Shown: piece by piece, positions 14,818 through 22,256 of the stretch | How the letters are laid out: each line of letters starts with the position of its first letter | Numbering within the stretch: the stretch's first letter is position 1 | Assembly (NCBI GenBank): GCA_965372355.1 | Contig: CBDVBZ010000036.1 | Location: forward strand, 1 to 27,848 | From: CBDVBZ01 sp965372355 | Lineage (GTDB): Bacteria; Krumholzibacteriota; Krumholzibacteriia; WVZY01 | Length of the DNA stretch: 27,848 nucleotides | Direction of reading: 5' to 3' | Notes under the pieces: generated by a model | Told to the model about the DNA's origin: nothing | The model's input: the letters and a program-made list of their open reading frames with translations, nothing else | The model's database searches: none | Program-made: the position numbers and the translations under genes

Positions 14818-16149
14818 TTAGTTGCTGGCGCTTTGCGCCGCGGTGTCGGTGGAGTAGATGGCCATGTTGACGCGAGTCGGCAAACCGTAGTGGAGTTTCA
14901 CCGCGTTTACCTCATCGTCGGAGATGTCATCCGGCAGGGGTTGTCCCCCGTGCATGATGAACACTTCGAAGTCGATATGGCCGAAGCGGATCGTGTGCCC
15001 GAATTCGTGGAGTATAACCTTATAAAGAAAAGCGGCTCCCGCGGGCTGGGCGTTATTGCGGATCCATATCTCATCCATGATGGGATGTGAATCCGCTCCG
15101 ACGGTGTGATGCGTGACGCCGATCAACCTGGGCATGTCTTCCTCAGACCTGAATACGAGGACGATGCCGGTATCCGGTTTCGAATCGACGAATGTGAACA
15201 GCGGTTTGCCGGATTTGTCCATCCAGCGCTGTGCGGCCGCTGTCGAGAGCGCCTCATAATCCACCCCGTACGTGTTAACAAAGGGTGGTATATACACGGG
15301 CACCGGATAATTGTGCCACTTGGCAAGAAGGGTGCGGGGAGGGAGTGTTTGCGTCAGCGTTTTCATAAACTCCAAAACGCTCACGCCGCCCAGCACGGGT
15401 TCGATGGTCTGTTGAAACGGCACCATCACGAACGTATGCGTGCTGTCTCCGCCGAGGTAGAAGACCTGGCTCAACCGGTGGTAATCGGATGCCGCCGAGC
15501 CGGTCTTGATCACTACGGCCGAGCCGCCGGGGAGGAGATCGTCCATCGCGAACTCGCCGTCTGCGTCGGTGACCAGGTTGAATTGTGTTCCCGAACCTAG
15601 CCAGACCGTCAATCCTGAGATAGGGTCGCGGGTCAGCGCGTCGATGCAACGCCCGGTGAACTCGATCCCAGGCACGTGGGCGGTAAAGAGATCGCTCCCG
15701 GGTGACTGATTGCCGGTCGCATCGTAGCTCCGAATGCCGACCCACATGTCCCGCCCCAGGTCCAGCCCCGTGAATACGTATGTCTGACGGTTGCCGGGTG
15801 ACGCGGGCACCGGAGGATCCAGCACGGGCGTCGACAGCCCGTCCCAGAACGCCGGGGGCGGGTTGCCCAACGTGTAGGCGAAGCGGATCTCGTAGTGGTC
15901 AACTGCCTGGTCCACCTCGTCGTCGTGCGGAGCGTACCACTCGAAGATGGCAACATCTCCGGTGGCCGACACCCGTAGCGACCCGTCGGCCACGATGGAG
16001 GGGGCAATGGTGTCCGTCGGATTTGGGCCGGGAAGCGTGTCATTGCCGCCATTGCCCGGGTCGAACGGCGAGTCGTCGGAACAACTTGCGATCAACACGA
16101 TCGATGCAAAGGCCAGCAGACGGCTGTATGCGGAAAGCGTACGGGTCAT
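14818..16149 (-). CDS. Metzincin-like metalloprotease lipoprotein with FN3 and CarboxypepD-reg domains
   Basis: This is a 443-residue lipoprotein. The signal peptide ends in lipobox IAS-C23, then a low-complexity linker (DSPFDPGNGGND..). An FN3-like domain follows (about 55-165), then a carboxypeptidase-regulatory-like domain (FTGRCIDALTRDPISGLTV, about 168-240). The C-terminal part carries HEFGHTIRFGH (381-391) with the HExxHxxxxxH spacing of metzincins and a possible Met-turn (FIMHGG, Met399), then a matrixin-like DDISDDEVNAVKLHYG ending. The usual Gly at the eighth position is Arg388. Likely an outer surface or periplasmic zinc protease. The start at 16149 lies right behind a TATATT box, with no ribosome site. 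The stop is only 9 bp from the stop of the convergent ogt gene. Confidence 0.75.
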   Translation of the reverse strand: MTRTLSAYSRLLAFASIVLIASCSDDSPFDPGNGGNDTLPGPNPTDTIAPSIVADGSLRVSATGDVAIFEWYAPHDDEVDQAVDHYEIRFAYTLGNPPPAFWDGLSTPVLDPPVPASPGNRQTYVFTGLDLGRDMWVGIRSYDATGNQSPGSDLFTAHVPGIEFTGRCIDALTRDPISGLTVWLGSGTQFNLVTDADGEFAMDDLLPGGSAVVIKTGSAASDYHRLSQVFYLGGDSTHTFVMVPFQQTIEPVLGGVSVLEFMKTLTQTLPPRTLLAKWHNYPVPVYIPPFVNTYGVDYEALSTAAAQRWMDKSGKPLFTFVDSKPDTGIVLVFRSEEDMPRLIGVTHHTVGADSHPIMDEIWIRNNAQPAGAAFLYKVILHEFGHTIRFGHIDFEVFIMHGGQPLPDDISDDEVNAVKLHYGLPTRVNMAIYSTDTAAQSASN

Positions 16150-16170
16150 GAGCGAATATAGTGCCGACTT

Positions 16171-16256
16171 GAAGGCAGCATTATATATACCGGTCGGAGC
16201 CCTTCACAGGACAGGCTGACGTTCTGCGGACGCAGCCCTTCCAGGACAGGCTCAAT
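16171..16256 (+). repeat. Family-1 intergenic repeat, copy D (3' half)
   Basis: It contains ATACCGGTCGGAGCCCTTCA, CAGGACAGGCTGACG, a TTCTGCGGACGCAG segment (the GTCC/GGAC hairpin with changes) and CCCTTCCAGGACAGGCTCAA. It corresponds to the second half of the full copies A and C. Confidence 0.75.
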
Positions 16257-16310
16257 GAGCATCGGTTGCCGGGGAGGACTCTAGTTCGAAGATAATGAGC
16301 CGCTAAGCCA

Positions 16311-16339
16311 TTGACAAGAAAAACTTTCGGCGATATGCT
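16311..16339 (+). promoter_or_regulatory. Sigma-70-type promoter of the trxB operon
   Basis: TTGACA (16311-16316), a 17-base spacer, and TATGCT (16334-16339). The expected transcript starts near 16346, giving about a 110-nt leader before trxB at 16459. Confidence 0.65.
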
Positions 16340-16458
16340 CAACCCTGATCGAGCGCCTCGCCCAGGGAGGCACCTCACCGTTTAACAAAACCGCTTATGT
16401 GGATAAGATTTATCGTACCGTCTGATTCGCGCGAGAATCTGGAAGGAGTCAGGGATCA

Positions 16459-17403
16459 ATGGCACAGGGCACCAGAAAAGTAATCATCCTCGGGTCGGGT
16501 CCGGCCGGGATGACCGCGGCCATCTACGCGGCCAGAGCCGACCTCGAACCGCTGGTTCTGGAAGGGACTCAGCCGGGCGGGCAGCTGACCATCACGACAG
16601 AGGTCGAGAACTACCCGGGTTTTGCCGACGGGGTCACAGGACCGGATCTCATGATGGTTATGAAAAAGCAGGCCGAGCGTTTTGGGACCGAGTTCGAACA
16701 GGTGTTCATCGACCGCGTCGAGCTCGGCGAGAAAACGCATCGGCTCCACGCCGGCGACAAATCCTACGAATGCCACGCACTGATCGTCGCCACCGGTGCC
16801 TCCGCCATGTGGTTGGGGCTGGAGAGCGAGACGCGTCTGCAGGGACACGGCGTATCGGCCTGTGCGACCTGCGATGGCTTCTTCTTTAGGGACAAGCGAG
16901 TTGCGGTTGTGGGTGGGGGCGACACTGCGATGGAAGAAGCAAACTTCCTGACCAAGTTCGCAACCCAGGTATTTGTGATCCACAGACGCGACAAACTCCG
17001 GGCTTCGAAGGCCATGCAGGAGAGGGCATTCAAGAACCCAAAGATCGAGATGGTCTGGGATAGCGTTATCGAGGAGATTCTTGGGTCGCCTGAAACGGGA
17101 GTCAGCGGTGTGCGTTTGAAGAACGTCAAGACTTCCAAAGAGAGCACGCTTGACTGCGAGGGCTACTTTGCCGCGATTGGTCACCGGCCAAACACCGGGA
17201 TATTCAAAGGGCAGATCGATATGGACGAGACGGGATACATCAAGACGCAGCCCTTCTCGACCCGTACGAACATACGTGGGGTTTTTGCTTCCGGGGATGC
17301 TGCGGACAAGGTATACCGGCAGGCCGTCACGGCGGCCGGGACAGGATGTATGGCGGCTCTGGACTCGGAGAGATACCTCGCCGACATCGGGGTAGCGGAA
17401 TAG
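16459..17403 (+). CDS. trxB: Thioredoxin reductase
   Basis: This is a 314-residue low-molecular-weight FAD enzyme that reduces thioredoxin with NADPH. The FAD-binding GSGPAG is at 12-17, the redox-active Cys pair is C-A-T-C at 135-138, and the NADPH motif VVGGGDTAMEEAN lies around 150-165. The second FAD motif is GVFASGDAAD near the C-terminus. Length and motif order are normal. ATG 16459 follows AAGGAG at 10 bases. It is the first gene of a run with folE, the desulfurase and the thiamine-binding protein, separated from folE by 13 bases. The enzyme supplies reducing power to the cytoplasm; regulation is by the promoter at 16311. Confidence 0.95.
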   Translation: MAQGTRKVIILGSGPAGMTAAIYAARADLEPLVLEGTQPGGQLTITTEVENYPGFADGVTGPDLMMVMKKQAERFGTEFEQVFIDRVELGEKTHRLHAGDKSYECHALIVATGASAMWLGLESETRLQGHGVSACATCDGFFFRDKRVAVVGGGDTAMEEANFLTKFATQVFVIHRRDKLRASKAMQERAFKNPKIEMVWDSVIEEILGSPETGVSGVRLKNVKTSKESTLDCEGYFAAIGHRPNTGIFKGQIDMDETGYIKTQPFSTRTNIRGVFASGDAADKVYRQAVTAAGTGCMAALDSERYLADIGVAE

Positions 17404-17416
17404 AGGAGGATAGAAG

Positions 17417-18004
17417 GTGGGTACGGTGAATTCGAAGCAGGATAAGGCGGCGGAGTTGATCTACGGGTTGCTCCGTGAGCTCGGTGAGGACCCCGATCGC
17501 GAAGGGCTCAAGCTGACACCTGGCCGCGTTGCGGAAGCGATGAGGTACTTCACCGAGGGATATGACATCGATATCGATGAGATCATAACCAGCGCGGTAT
17601 TCCAGGAAGAAAATGAGGGAATGATTGTCCTGAGGGACATAGATTTCTTCAGCCTTTGCGAGCACCACCTGGTTCCGTTTTTTGGCAAGTGCCATATCGG
17701 GTACATCCCCAAGAAGCGGATCATCGGCTTGAGCAAGCTGGCGCGCGTCGTGGACGTATTCGCGAGGCGCCTGCAGGTCCAGGAGCGGATGACCCGGGAG
17801 ATCGCCGAGGCTATACAGCGTCATCTGGAGCCCACCGGCGTGGCCGTTGTGATCGAGGCGCAGCATCTTTGCATGATGATGCGTGGGGTGGAAAAGCGGA
17901 ACTCGATGGCAACGACGAGTGCCATGCTCGGTGCGTTCAAGGACAATCCCGCAACGAGGATGGAGTTTCTTGGCCTCGTCGATTCGGTACGAAAACCCTA
18001 TTAA
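17417..18004 (+). CDS. folE: GTP cyclohydrolase I
   Basis: This is a 195-residue type I enzyme that converts GTP to dihydroneopterin triphosphate, the entry step to tetrahydrofolate and to queuosine. Zinc ligands are Cys81 and His84 in S-L-C-E-H-H-L-V-P-F and Cys152 in AQHLCMMMRG. The GHIGYIPK-like stretch appears here as CHIGYIPKKR, followed by the GLSKLARVVDVFARRLQVQE signature. GTG 17417 follows AGGAGG. It follows trxB by 13 bases, so it is cotranscribed. The queuosine/folate choice cannot be made from this window. Confidence 0.95.
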   Translation: MGTVNSKQDKAAELIYGLLRELGEDPDREGLKLTPGRVAEAMRYFTEGYDIDIDEIITSAVFQEENEGMIVLRDIDFFSLCEHHLVPFFGKCHIGYIPKKRIIGLSKLARVVDVFARRLQVQERMTREIAEAIQRHLEPTGVAVVIEAQHLCMMMRGVEKRNSMATTSAMLGAFKDNPATRMEFLGLVDSVRKPY

Positions 18005-18086
18005 GACAGAACGGGGCGGCTGCGCCACCCCTGATTGGAGAAGGAGCGCCGCCGTCCGGGTGACGGGCGGGCGGCGGTCGGTCAAC

Positions 18087-19256
18087 ATGGATCCTGAGCA
18101 GACCATATACATGGACTACAACGCGACGACCCCGACCCGGGTCGAGGTGCTCGAGTTCGCAAACCGTATAGCGGCAAAGTGCTATGGCAACCCGAGCAGC
18201 GCCCATCTGCCGGGACGGTCTTCCAGAGAACTCCTCGAGGAGGCCCGCCGCAAAGTGGCGGAGAGTATTGGTGCCTATGCCGGCGAGATCTGCTTTGCGA
18301 ATGGGGGATCGGAGAGCGACAACCTAGCGATCAAGGGTGTCGCCGAAACGCGATCATCCGGTCATATTATTTCCACCTGCATCGAACATCCAGCCGTGCG
18401 CAACAGCTGCGAGTATCTCGTGACGAGGGGGTTCGACGTAACGTATGTCCCGGTGAATGCCGGCGGCTATGTCGAACCGCAGGCGATCGAAGCCGCGATC
18501 CGTCCCGACACGTTTCTGGTGACGGTGATGTGGGTCAACAACGAGACAGGTCAGATCCAGCCGATCGACGAGATCGTCGAGATCGCCAGGCGTCATGACG
18601 TCGTGTTTCACACGGACGCAGTACAGGCATTTGGAAAGGTCCCGATCGACGTCCGGGATGTTGCGGTGGATTTGCTGTCGATTTCGGGACACAAGTTTTA
18701 TGCGCCAAAAGGCATCGGAGCACTCTACGTTCGTTCGGGAGTCGAGTTGGTACCACAGATCCACGGTGGTGGACAGGAGGCAGGCTTAAGAAGCGGAACG
18801 GAGAACATCGTTGGGGCGGCCGCCATGGGTGAGGCGTGCCGGCTGGCGGTTCAGGATCTCGAAAGCGCACGGATGCGGCTTGCAACATTGAGAGACAAGC
18901 TGGAGAGAGGAATCCTCGAAACGGTGCCCAATACCCGGGTCAACGGCGACCCGGCGCGACGGGTACCAAACACGACAAACATATCGTTCCGGGGCATCAC
19001 GGCCGGCCAGTTGATTCTCGAGATGGACAAGCAAGGTTTCGCCATATCCGGCGCGTCGGCGTGCGCGTCCGGCAAGGGCACACCCTCATCCGCTCTGATG
19101 AATGGGATGGGGCTTACAGAGGAGGAAGTGATGGGAGTGGTCCGGCTGAGCCTGGGGATGCACTCGACCGAGTCTCATATCACGCGGTTTCTCGACGTTC
19201 TCCCCGGGATCGTCCGGGAATTGCGGGTATCATCCAACACGGAGGCAGATCGATGA
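18087..19256 (+). CDS. NifS/IscS-type cysteine desulfurase
   Basis: This is a 389-residue PLP enzyme that takes sulfur from cysteine for iron-sulfur clusters, thiolated tRNA or thiamine. The order is normal: YNATTPT at the N-terminus, H101 (substrate aminotransferase His), D177 and the Q180 region, H202-K203 (PLP Lys), and the catalytic Cys326 in SGASACASGKGTPSS, of the NifS-like group I type. The frame is open 68 codons upstream, but ATG 18087 fits the family start (x-I-Y-M-D-Y-N-A-T); ATG 18108 is possible. The upstream ribosome site is weak. The 83 bp between folE and this ATG may carry a small regulatory or coupling region. The stop overlaps the next start by 4 bases. Confidence 0.93.
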   Translation: MDPEQTIYMDYNATTPTRVEVLEFANRIAAKCYGNPSSAHLPGRSSRELLEEARRKVAESIGAYAGEICFANGGSESDNLAIKGVAETRSSGHIISTCIEHPAVRNSCEYLVTRGFDVTYVPVNAGGYVEPQAIEAAIRPDTFLVTVMWVNNETGQIQPIDEIVEIARRHDVVFHTDAVQAFGKVPIDVRDVAVDLLSISGHKFYAPKGIGALYVRSGVELVPQIHGGGQEAGLRSGTENIVGAAAMGEACRLAVQDLESARMRLATLRDKLERGILETVPNTRVNGDPARRVPNTTNISFRGITAGQLILEMDKQGFAISGASACASGKGTPSSALMNGMGLTEEEVMGVVRLSLGMHSTESHITRFLDVLPGIVRELRVSSNTEADR

Positions 19257-19555
19257 TCGCCGTCTTTACCGTTGTACCCCTGGGCAAGGAGGCGCTGAGC
19301 AAGGACGTTTCCGCCGTCATCGATCTCATCGACGCGAGCGGTATCGATTATCAGTTGACCGCGATGGGAACCATCGTCGAGGGCGAGGCTGATGCGGTAT
19401 GGGATCTGATACGACGCTGCCACGAGAAAATGAGAGAGCGAGCCGACCGCGTAGCCACTCACATCACGATCGATGATCGCAAAGACGCAACCGGTGCGCT
19501 CAAGAGCAAAGTCGATGATATTGAACAACACCTCTCGAGAAAACTGAAAACGTAG
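19253..19555 (+). CDS. MTH1187-type thiamine-binding protein (DUF77)
   Basis: This 100-residue protein matches the MTH1187/YkoF-like fold that binds thiamine or its precursors. It has the FTVVPLGKEALSKDVSAVID start, IDYQLTAMGTIVEGEADAVW in the middle, and an RADRVATHITIDDRK strand. Function in the family is not settled; binding of HMP or thiamine is the usual suggestion. ATG 19253 overlaps the desulfurase stop (ATGA), so it is translationally coupled to it. A sulfur donor and a thiamine-binding protein side by side fit sulfur supply for thiamine, but that is inference. Confidence 0.85.
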   Translation: MIAVFTVVPLGKEALSKDVSAVIDLIDASGIDYQLTAMGTIVEGEADAVWDLIRRCHEKMRERADRVATHITIDDRKDATGALKSKVDDIEQHLSRKLKT

Positions 19556-19585
19556 AGGTTCGGACGCGACGAGTATTCGCCTGAC

Positions 19586-19686
19586 GAGGGGCACAGAGAG
19601 TGCCCGAACGGGTATTACGAGTGAGCGCTCTGATTGAGCCATTAGCGCGAGTGAGTCATGAAGTGAGGGTGTTCTCCGTGCCCCTC
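19586..19686. repeat. Family-2 repeat, copy 1
   Basis: Terminal arms GAGGGGCAC (19586-19594) and GTGCCCCTC (19678-19686) are perfectly complementary. The body aligns base for base with the copy at 23142-23236, e.g. GAGCGCTC..ATTGAGCCAT..AGCGCGAG and GTGAAGTGAGGGTGTTC, here with CATGAAGTGAGG. A local hairpin GGGCAC/GTGCCC (19589-19605) competes with the long pairing. It lies between the thiamine-binding gene and dcd. Confidence 0.8.
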
Positions 19687-19718
19687 AACACCGACGGCAA
19701 CCAGAGAAAGGATGACCC

Positions 19719-20273
19719 ATGTCGATCAAGCCGGATAAATGGATCACGCGAATGGTCAAAGAATGCAACATGATCGAGCCGTTTACGGAGAGCCAGGTCA
19801 AGGATGGACGTGTTTCGTATGGTCTGTCGTCCTACGGCTATGACATGCGGATATCCGATGAATTCAAGATTTTCACGAACATCAACACGACTGTCGTGGA
19901 TCCGAAGGGTTTCGATGAAAGCGCATTCGTGGACTTCAAGGGCGACGTGTGCATCATCCCGCCCAACTCCTTCGCCCTTGGCAGGAGCGTGGAATACTTC
20001 CGGATTCCCCGCAGCACCATGACGATTTGCGTGGGAAAATCCACATACGCCCGATGCGGGATAATCACGAATGTGACCCCTTTCGAGCCCGAGTGGGAGG
20101 GGTTCGTCACCCTCGAGATATCCAACACGACGCCCCTGCCGGCGCGGATCTATGCAAATGAGGGAATCGCACAAGTGCTTTTCTTTGAAAGCGATGAGGA
20201 GTGTCAGACCTCGTACGCGGACCGCAAAGGCAAGTACCAGGCCCAGAAAGGAATCACCCTGCCCGAGGTCTGA
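19719..20273 (+). CDS. dcd: dCTP deaminase
   Basis: This is a 184-residue trimeric deaminase that converts dCTP to dUTP for thymidylate synthesis. Signatures are SYGLSSYGYDMRIS, GKSTYARCGIITNVTPFEPE (Glu of the active site in the last part) and FVTLEISNTTPLPARIYANE-G. Length and motifs fit Dcd; the bifunctional deaminase-dUTPase is not excluded. ATG 19719 follows AAAGGA. It stands alone between a family-2 repeat and the histone gene, with a GC hairpin just after its stop. Confidence 0.93.
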   Translation: MSIKPDKWITRMVKECNMIEPFTESQVKDGRVSYGLSSYGYDMRISDEFKIFTNINTTVVDPKGFDESAFVDFKGDVCIIPPNSFALGRSVEYFRIPRSTMTICVGKSTYARCGIITNVTPFEPEWEGFVTLEISNTTPLPARIYANEGIAQVLFFESDEECQTSYADRKGKYQAQKGITLPEV

Positions 20274-20281
20274 CCGGGGCC

Positions 20282-20303
20282 GGAGGCGATTTGACCCGCC
20301 TCC
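20282..20303 (+). terminator. Hairpin after dcd
   Basis: GGAGGCG (20282-20288) pairs perfectly with CGCCTCC (20297-20303). No T-run follows, so termination is uncertain. Confidence 0.35.
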
Positions 20304-20353
20304 ACCAAACCCCCGAAAAAGGCCGAAAATCGCTGGGTAGAGGCTATTTTCCT

Positions 20354-20382
20354 TTGACAAAGATCGCCAAATTGGGTATTTG
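20354..20382 (+). promoter_or_regulatory. Sigma-70-type promoter of the histone gene
   Basis: TTGACA (20354-20359), a 17-base spacer, and TATTTG (20377-20382). It lies about 55 bases before the ATG at 20436. The surrounding sequence is AT-rich. Confidence 0.6.
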
Positions 20383-20435
20383 ATAGCTAATTCGAAGTTT
20401 ATTCGGCTATTCCATAAACTCGTAGGAGGGAACTA

Positions 20436-20624
20436 ATGGTAAAGGCCAAGAAGACCGCTGAATTGATCATCTCGAAAACGAGAACAAAGGCCGCCTCGAA
20501 AAAGTGCAACGTGTCGGGTGACTTCTATGGTGCTCTGGACAAGAAAGTCCGCATTATGATCAAAGATGCCGAGACGAGGGCAATCGCCAACAAGAGAAAG
20601 ACCCTCAAGCCGGCGGATCTGTAA
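20436..20624 (+). CDS. Bacterial histone-fold protein (singlet, ~60 residues)
   Basis: This is a 62-residue basic protein. Its last half, GALDKKVRIMIKDAETRAIA then NKRKTLKPADL, matches the central histone-fold helix (about 28-50) and the following basic loop that in archaeal and bacterial histones reads like RKTxKPxDL. A first helix (KTAELIISKTRTKAASKK) precedes it, and a third helix is cut short, as in the known short bacterial histones of the Bd0055 type. Those proteins dimerise and bind DNA. It carries a strong ribosome site (GGAGGG before ATG), its own promoter and a terminator hairpin, so it is a stand-alone, probably well expressed gene. The assignment rests on sequence pattern only, not on a search. 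Confidence 0.75.
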   Translation: MVKAKKTAELIISKTRTKAASKKCNVSGDFYGALDKKVRIMIKDAETRAIANKRKTLKPADL

Positions 20625-20658
20625 ACACGTCGCAGGTTTTGATTCAAATCGATACGTT

Positions 20659-20685
20659 GGGGCTCGGGCTTCCGGCTCGAGCCCC
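20659..20685 (+). terminator. Terminator hairpin after the histone gene
   Basis: GGGGCTCG (20659-20666) pairs with CGAGCCCC (20678-20685). Flanking AAATCG/CGATTT and GATAC/GTATC can add alternative outer pairs. The stem is followed by GATTTGT, a weak T-run. Confidence 0.6.
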
Positions 20686-20724
20686 GATTTGTATCCGGTC
20701 GTTCGTGGCACTCTCTATCGCTTC

Positions 20725-20753
20725 TTGCAAAAACTGACGTTCAATGATAGATT
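20725..20753 (+). promoter_or_regulatory. Sigma-70-type promoter of guaB
   Basis: TTGCAA (20725-20730), a 17-base spacer, and TAGATT (20748-20753), about 40 bases before the TTG start at 20793. Confidence 0.5.
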
Positions 20754-20792
20754 AGTGCAATTAATCAGCGCTCAAGCGCGGGGGTTTACGAC

Positions 20793-22247
20793 TTGGAAAA
20801 AGTAATCGGTACAGGTATCACATTTGATGACGTTCTTCTGGTCCCGGCGAAGTCATCTGTCCATCCCTCCGATACCAATACGACCACGCGACTCACAAAG
20901 ACCATTCAGTTGAACATTCCGATCGTATCGGCCGCTATGGATACGGTGACCGAGTACGAGCTCGCCATCGCCCTGGCGAGAGAGGGCGGCATTGGCATCA
21001 TTCACAAAAACATGAGTCCGGAGAGGCAGGCCAGCCAGGTCGATCGCGTCAAACGTAGCGAGAGCGGTATTATCTCGAACCCGATCACCCTGGAGCCCGG
21101 CCAGCTCGTCAAGGATGCCCTCAACGTGATGAAGAAGTACAAGATCTCCGGCGTGCCGATCACGGATAGGGGAAAGCTGGTCGGTATGGTGACCACACGG
21201 GATCTACGGTTTGTCGACGATGACGAGATGCTGATACAACAGGTGATGAAGAACGAGCTGATTACGGCGCGCGAAGGCATATCGATGGAAGAAGCGAAAC
21301 AAATCCTGAACGATCATCGGATCGAAAAGCTCCCCGTTGTGGACACGAAGATGCGGCTCAAGGGTTTGATTACCTACAAGGACATCAAGAAGAGCACGGA
21401 TTTTCCAAAGGCGTGCAAGGATGCGGAGGGGCGGCTGCGTGTCGGCGCAGCGGTCGGTGTTGGTGCCGACGCACTCAAACGCGTGGATCTTCTAGTCGAG
21501 AGCCATGTTGACCTGATAACGATCGACACCGCGCACGGTCATTCCCAAAACGTCCTCGACACAATTTCCAATATAAAGACAAAGCATCGAAAGCTTCAGG
21601 TCATTGCTGGCAACATCGCAACGTCCAGAGCAGCCACCGACCTCATCAAAAGCGGCGCCGATTGTATCAAGGTAGGAATGGGGCCGGGCGCGATCTGCAC
21701 CACACGGGTGGTCACCGGGATTGGTGTGCCACAGATAACGGCCATCAAGGATTGCGCACGCGTAGCATCGAAAGTCGGTATTCCCGTGATCGCAGACGGC
21801 GGTATCAAGTACAGCGGTGATATCACCAAAGCCATCGCCGCGGGTGCAGACTCGGTTATGATCGGCAGCCTGCTCGCCGGCACGGAAGAAAGCCCCGGAC
21901 AGATAGAGCTGTTCGAAGGTCGTGCCTTCAAGACGTATCGTGGAATGGGATCGATCGATGCCATGAAGGAAGGAAGCGGTGACCGATACATGCAGGAAGG
22001 TGTCGACGAAGCCAAGCTGGTGGCGGAGGGCATCGAGGGTAGAGTGGCCTACAAGGGCAAGCTCTCGGATACCGTTTACCAGTTGGTTGGAGGGCTTCGA
22101 GCCGGCATGGGGTACTGCGGTGTCGACTCTATCGCACTGCTCAAGAAGCGGGCACGCTTTATTCAGGTCTCGACGGCCAGCGTGCAAGAGAGCCACCCCC
22201 ACGATGTAATCATCACCAAGGAAGCACCCAACTACCGATTGAGGTAA
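20793..22247 (+). CDS. guaB: IMP dehydrogenase
   Basis: This is a 484-residue enzyme that oxidises IMP to XMP with NAD, the committed step to GMP. The TIM-barrel start is GITFDDVLLVP, two CBS domains cover about 95-200, and the active site is GMGPGAICTTRVVTGIGVPQ with Cys302. The later flap region shows the YRGMGSIDAM loop and the GSGDRYMQEG segment. TTG start at 20793 with a GGGGG string upstream. A 9-base gap leads to the alpha/beta hydrolase gene, so they are probably one transcript. Transcribed from its own promoter just upstream. Confidence 0.97.
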   Translation: MEKVIGTGITFDDVLLVPAKSSVHPSDTNTTTRLTKTIQLNIPIVSAAMDTVTEYELAIALAREGGIGIIHKNMSPERQASQVDRVKRSESGIISNPITLEPGQLVKDALNVMKKYKISGVPITDRGKLVGMVTTRDLRFVDDDEMLIQQVMKNELITAREGISMEEAKQILNDHRIEKLPVVDTKMRLKGLITYKDIKKSTDFPKACKDAEGRLRVGAAVGVGADALKRVDLLVESHVDLITIDTAHGHSQNVLDTISNIKTKHRKLQVIAGNIATSRAATDLIKSGADCIKVGMGPGAICTTRVVTGIGVPQITAIKDCARVASKVGIPVIADGGIKYSGDITKAIAAGADSVMIGSLLAGTEESPGQIELFEGRAFKTYRGMGSIDAMKEGSGDRYMQEGVDEAKLVAEGIEGRVAYKGKLSDTVYQLVGGLRAGMGYCGVDSIALLKKRARFIQVSTASVQESHPHDVIITKEAPNYRLR

Positions 22248-22256
22248 GAGCCGATC

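Larger units (their letters stand above)
16150..16458. other. 309-bp non-coding region
   Basis: It contains family-1 repeat copy D and the sigma-70 promoter of the trxB operon. Nothing else coding is visible. Confidence 0.7.
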
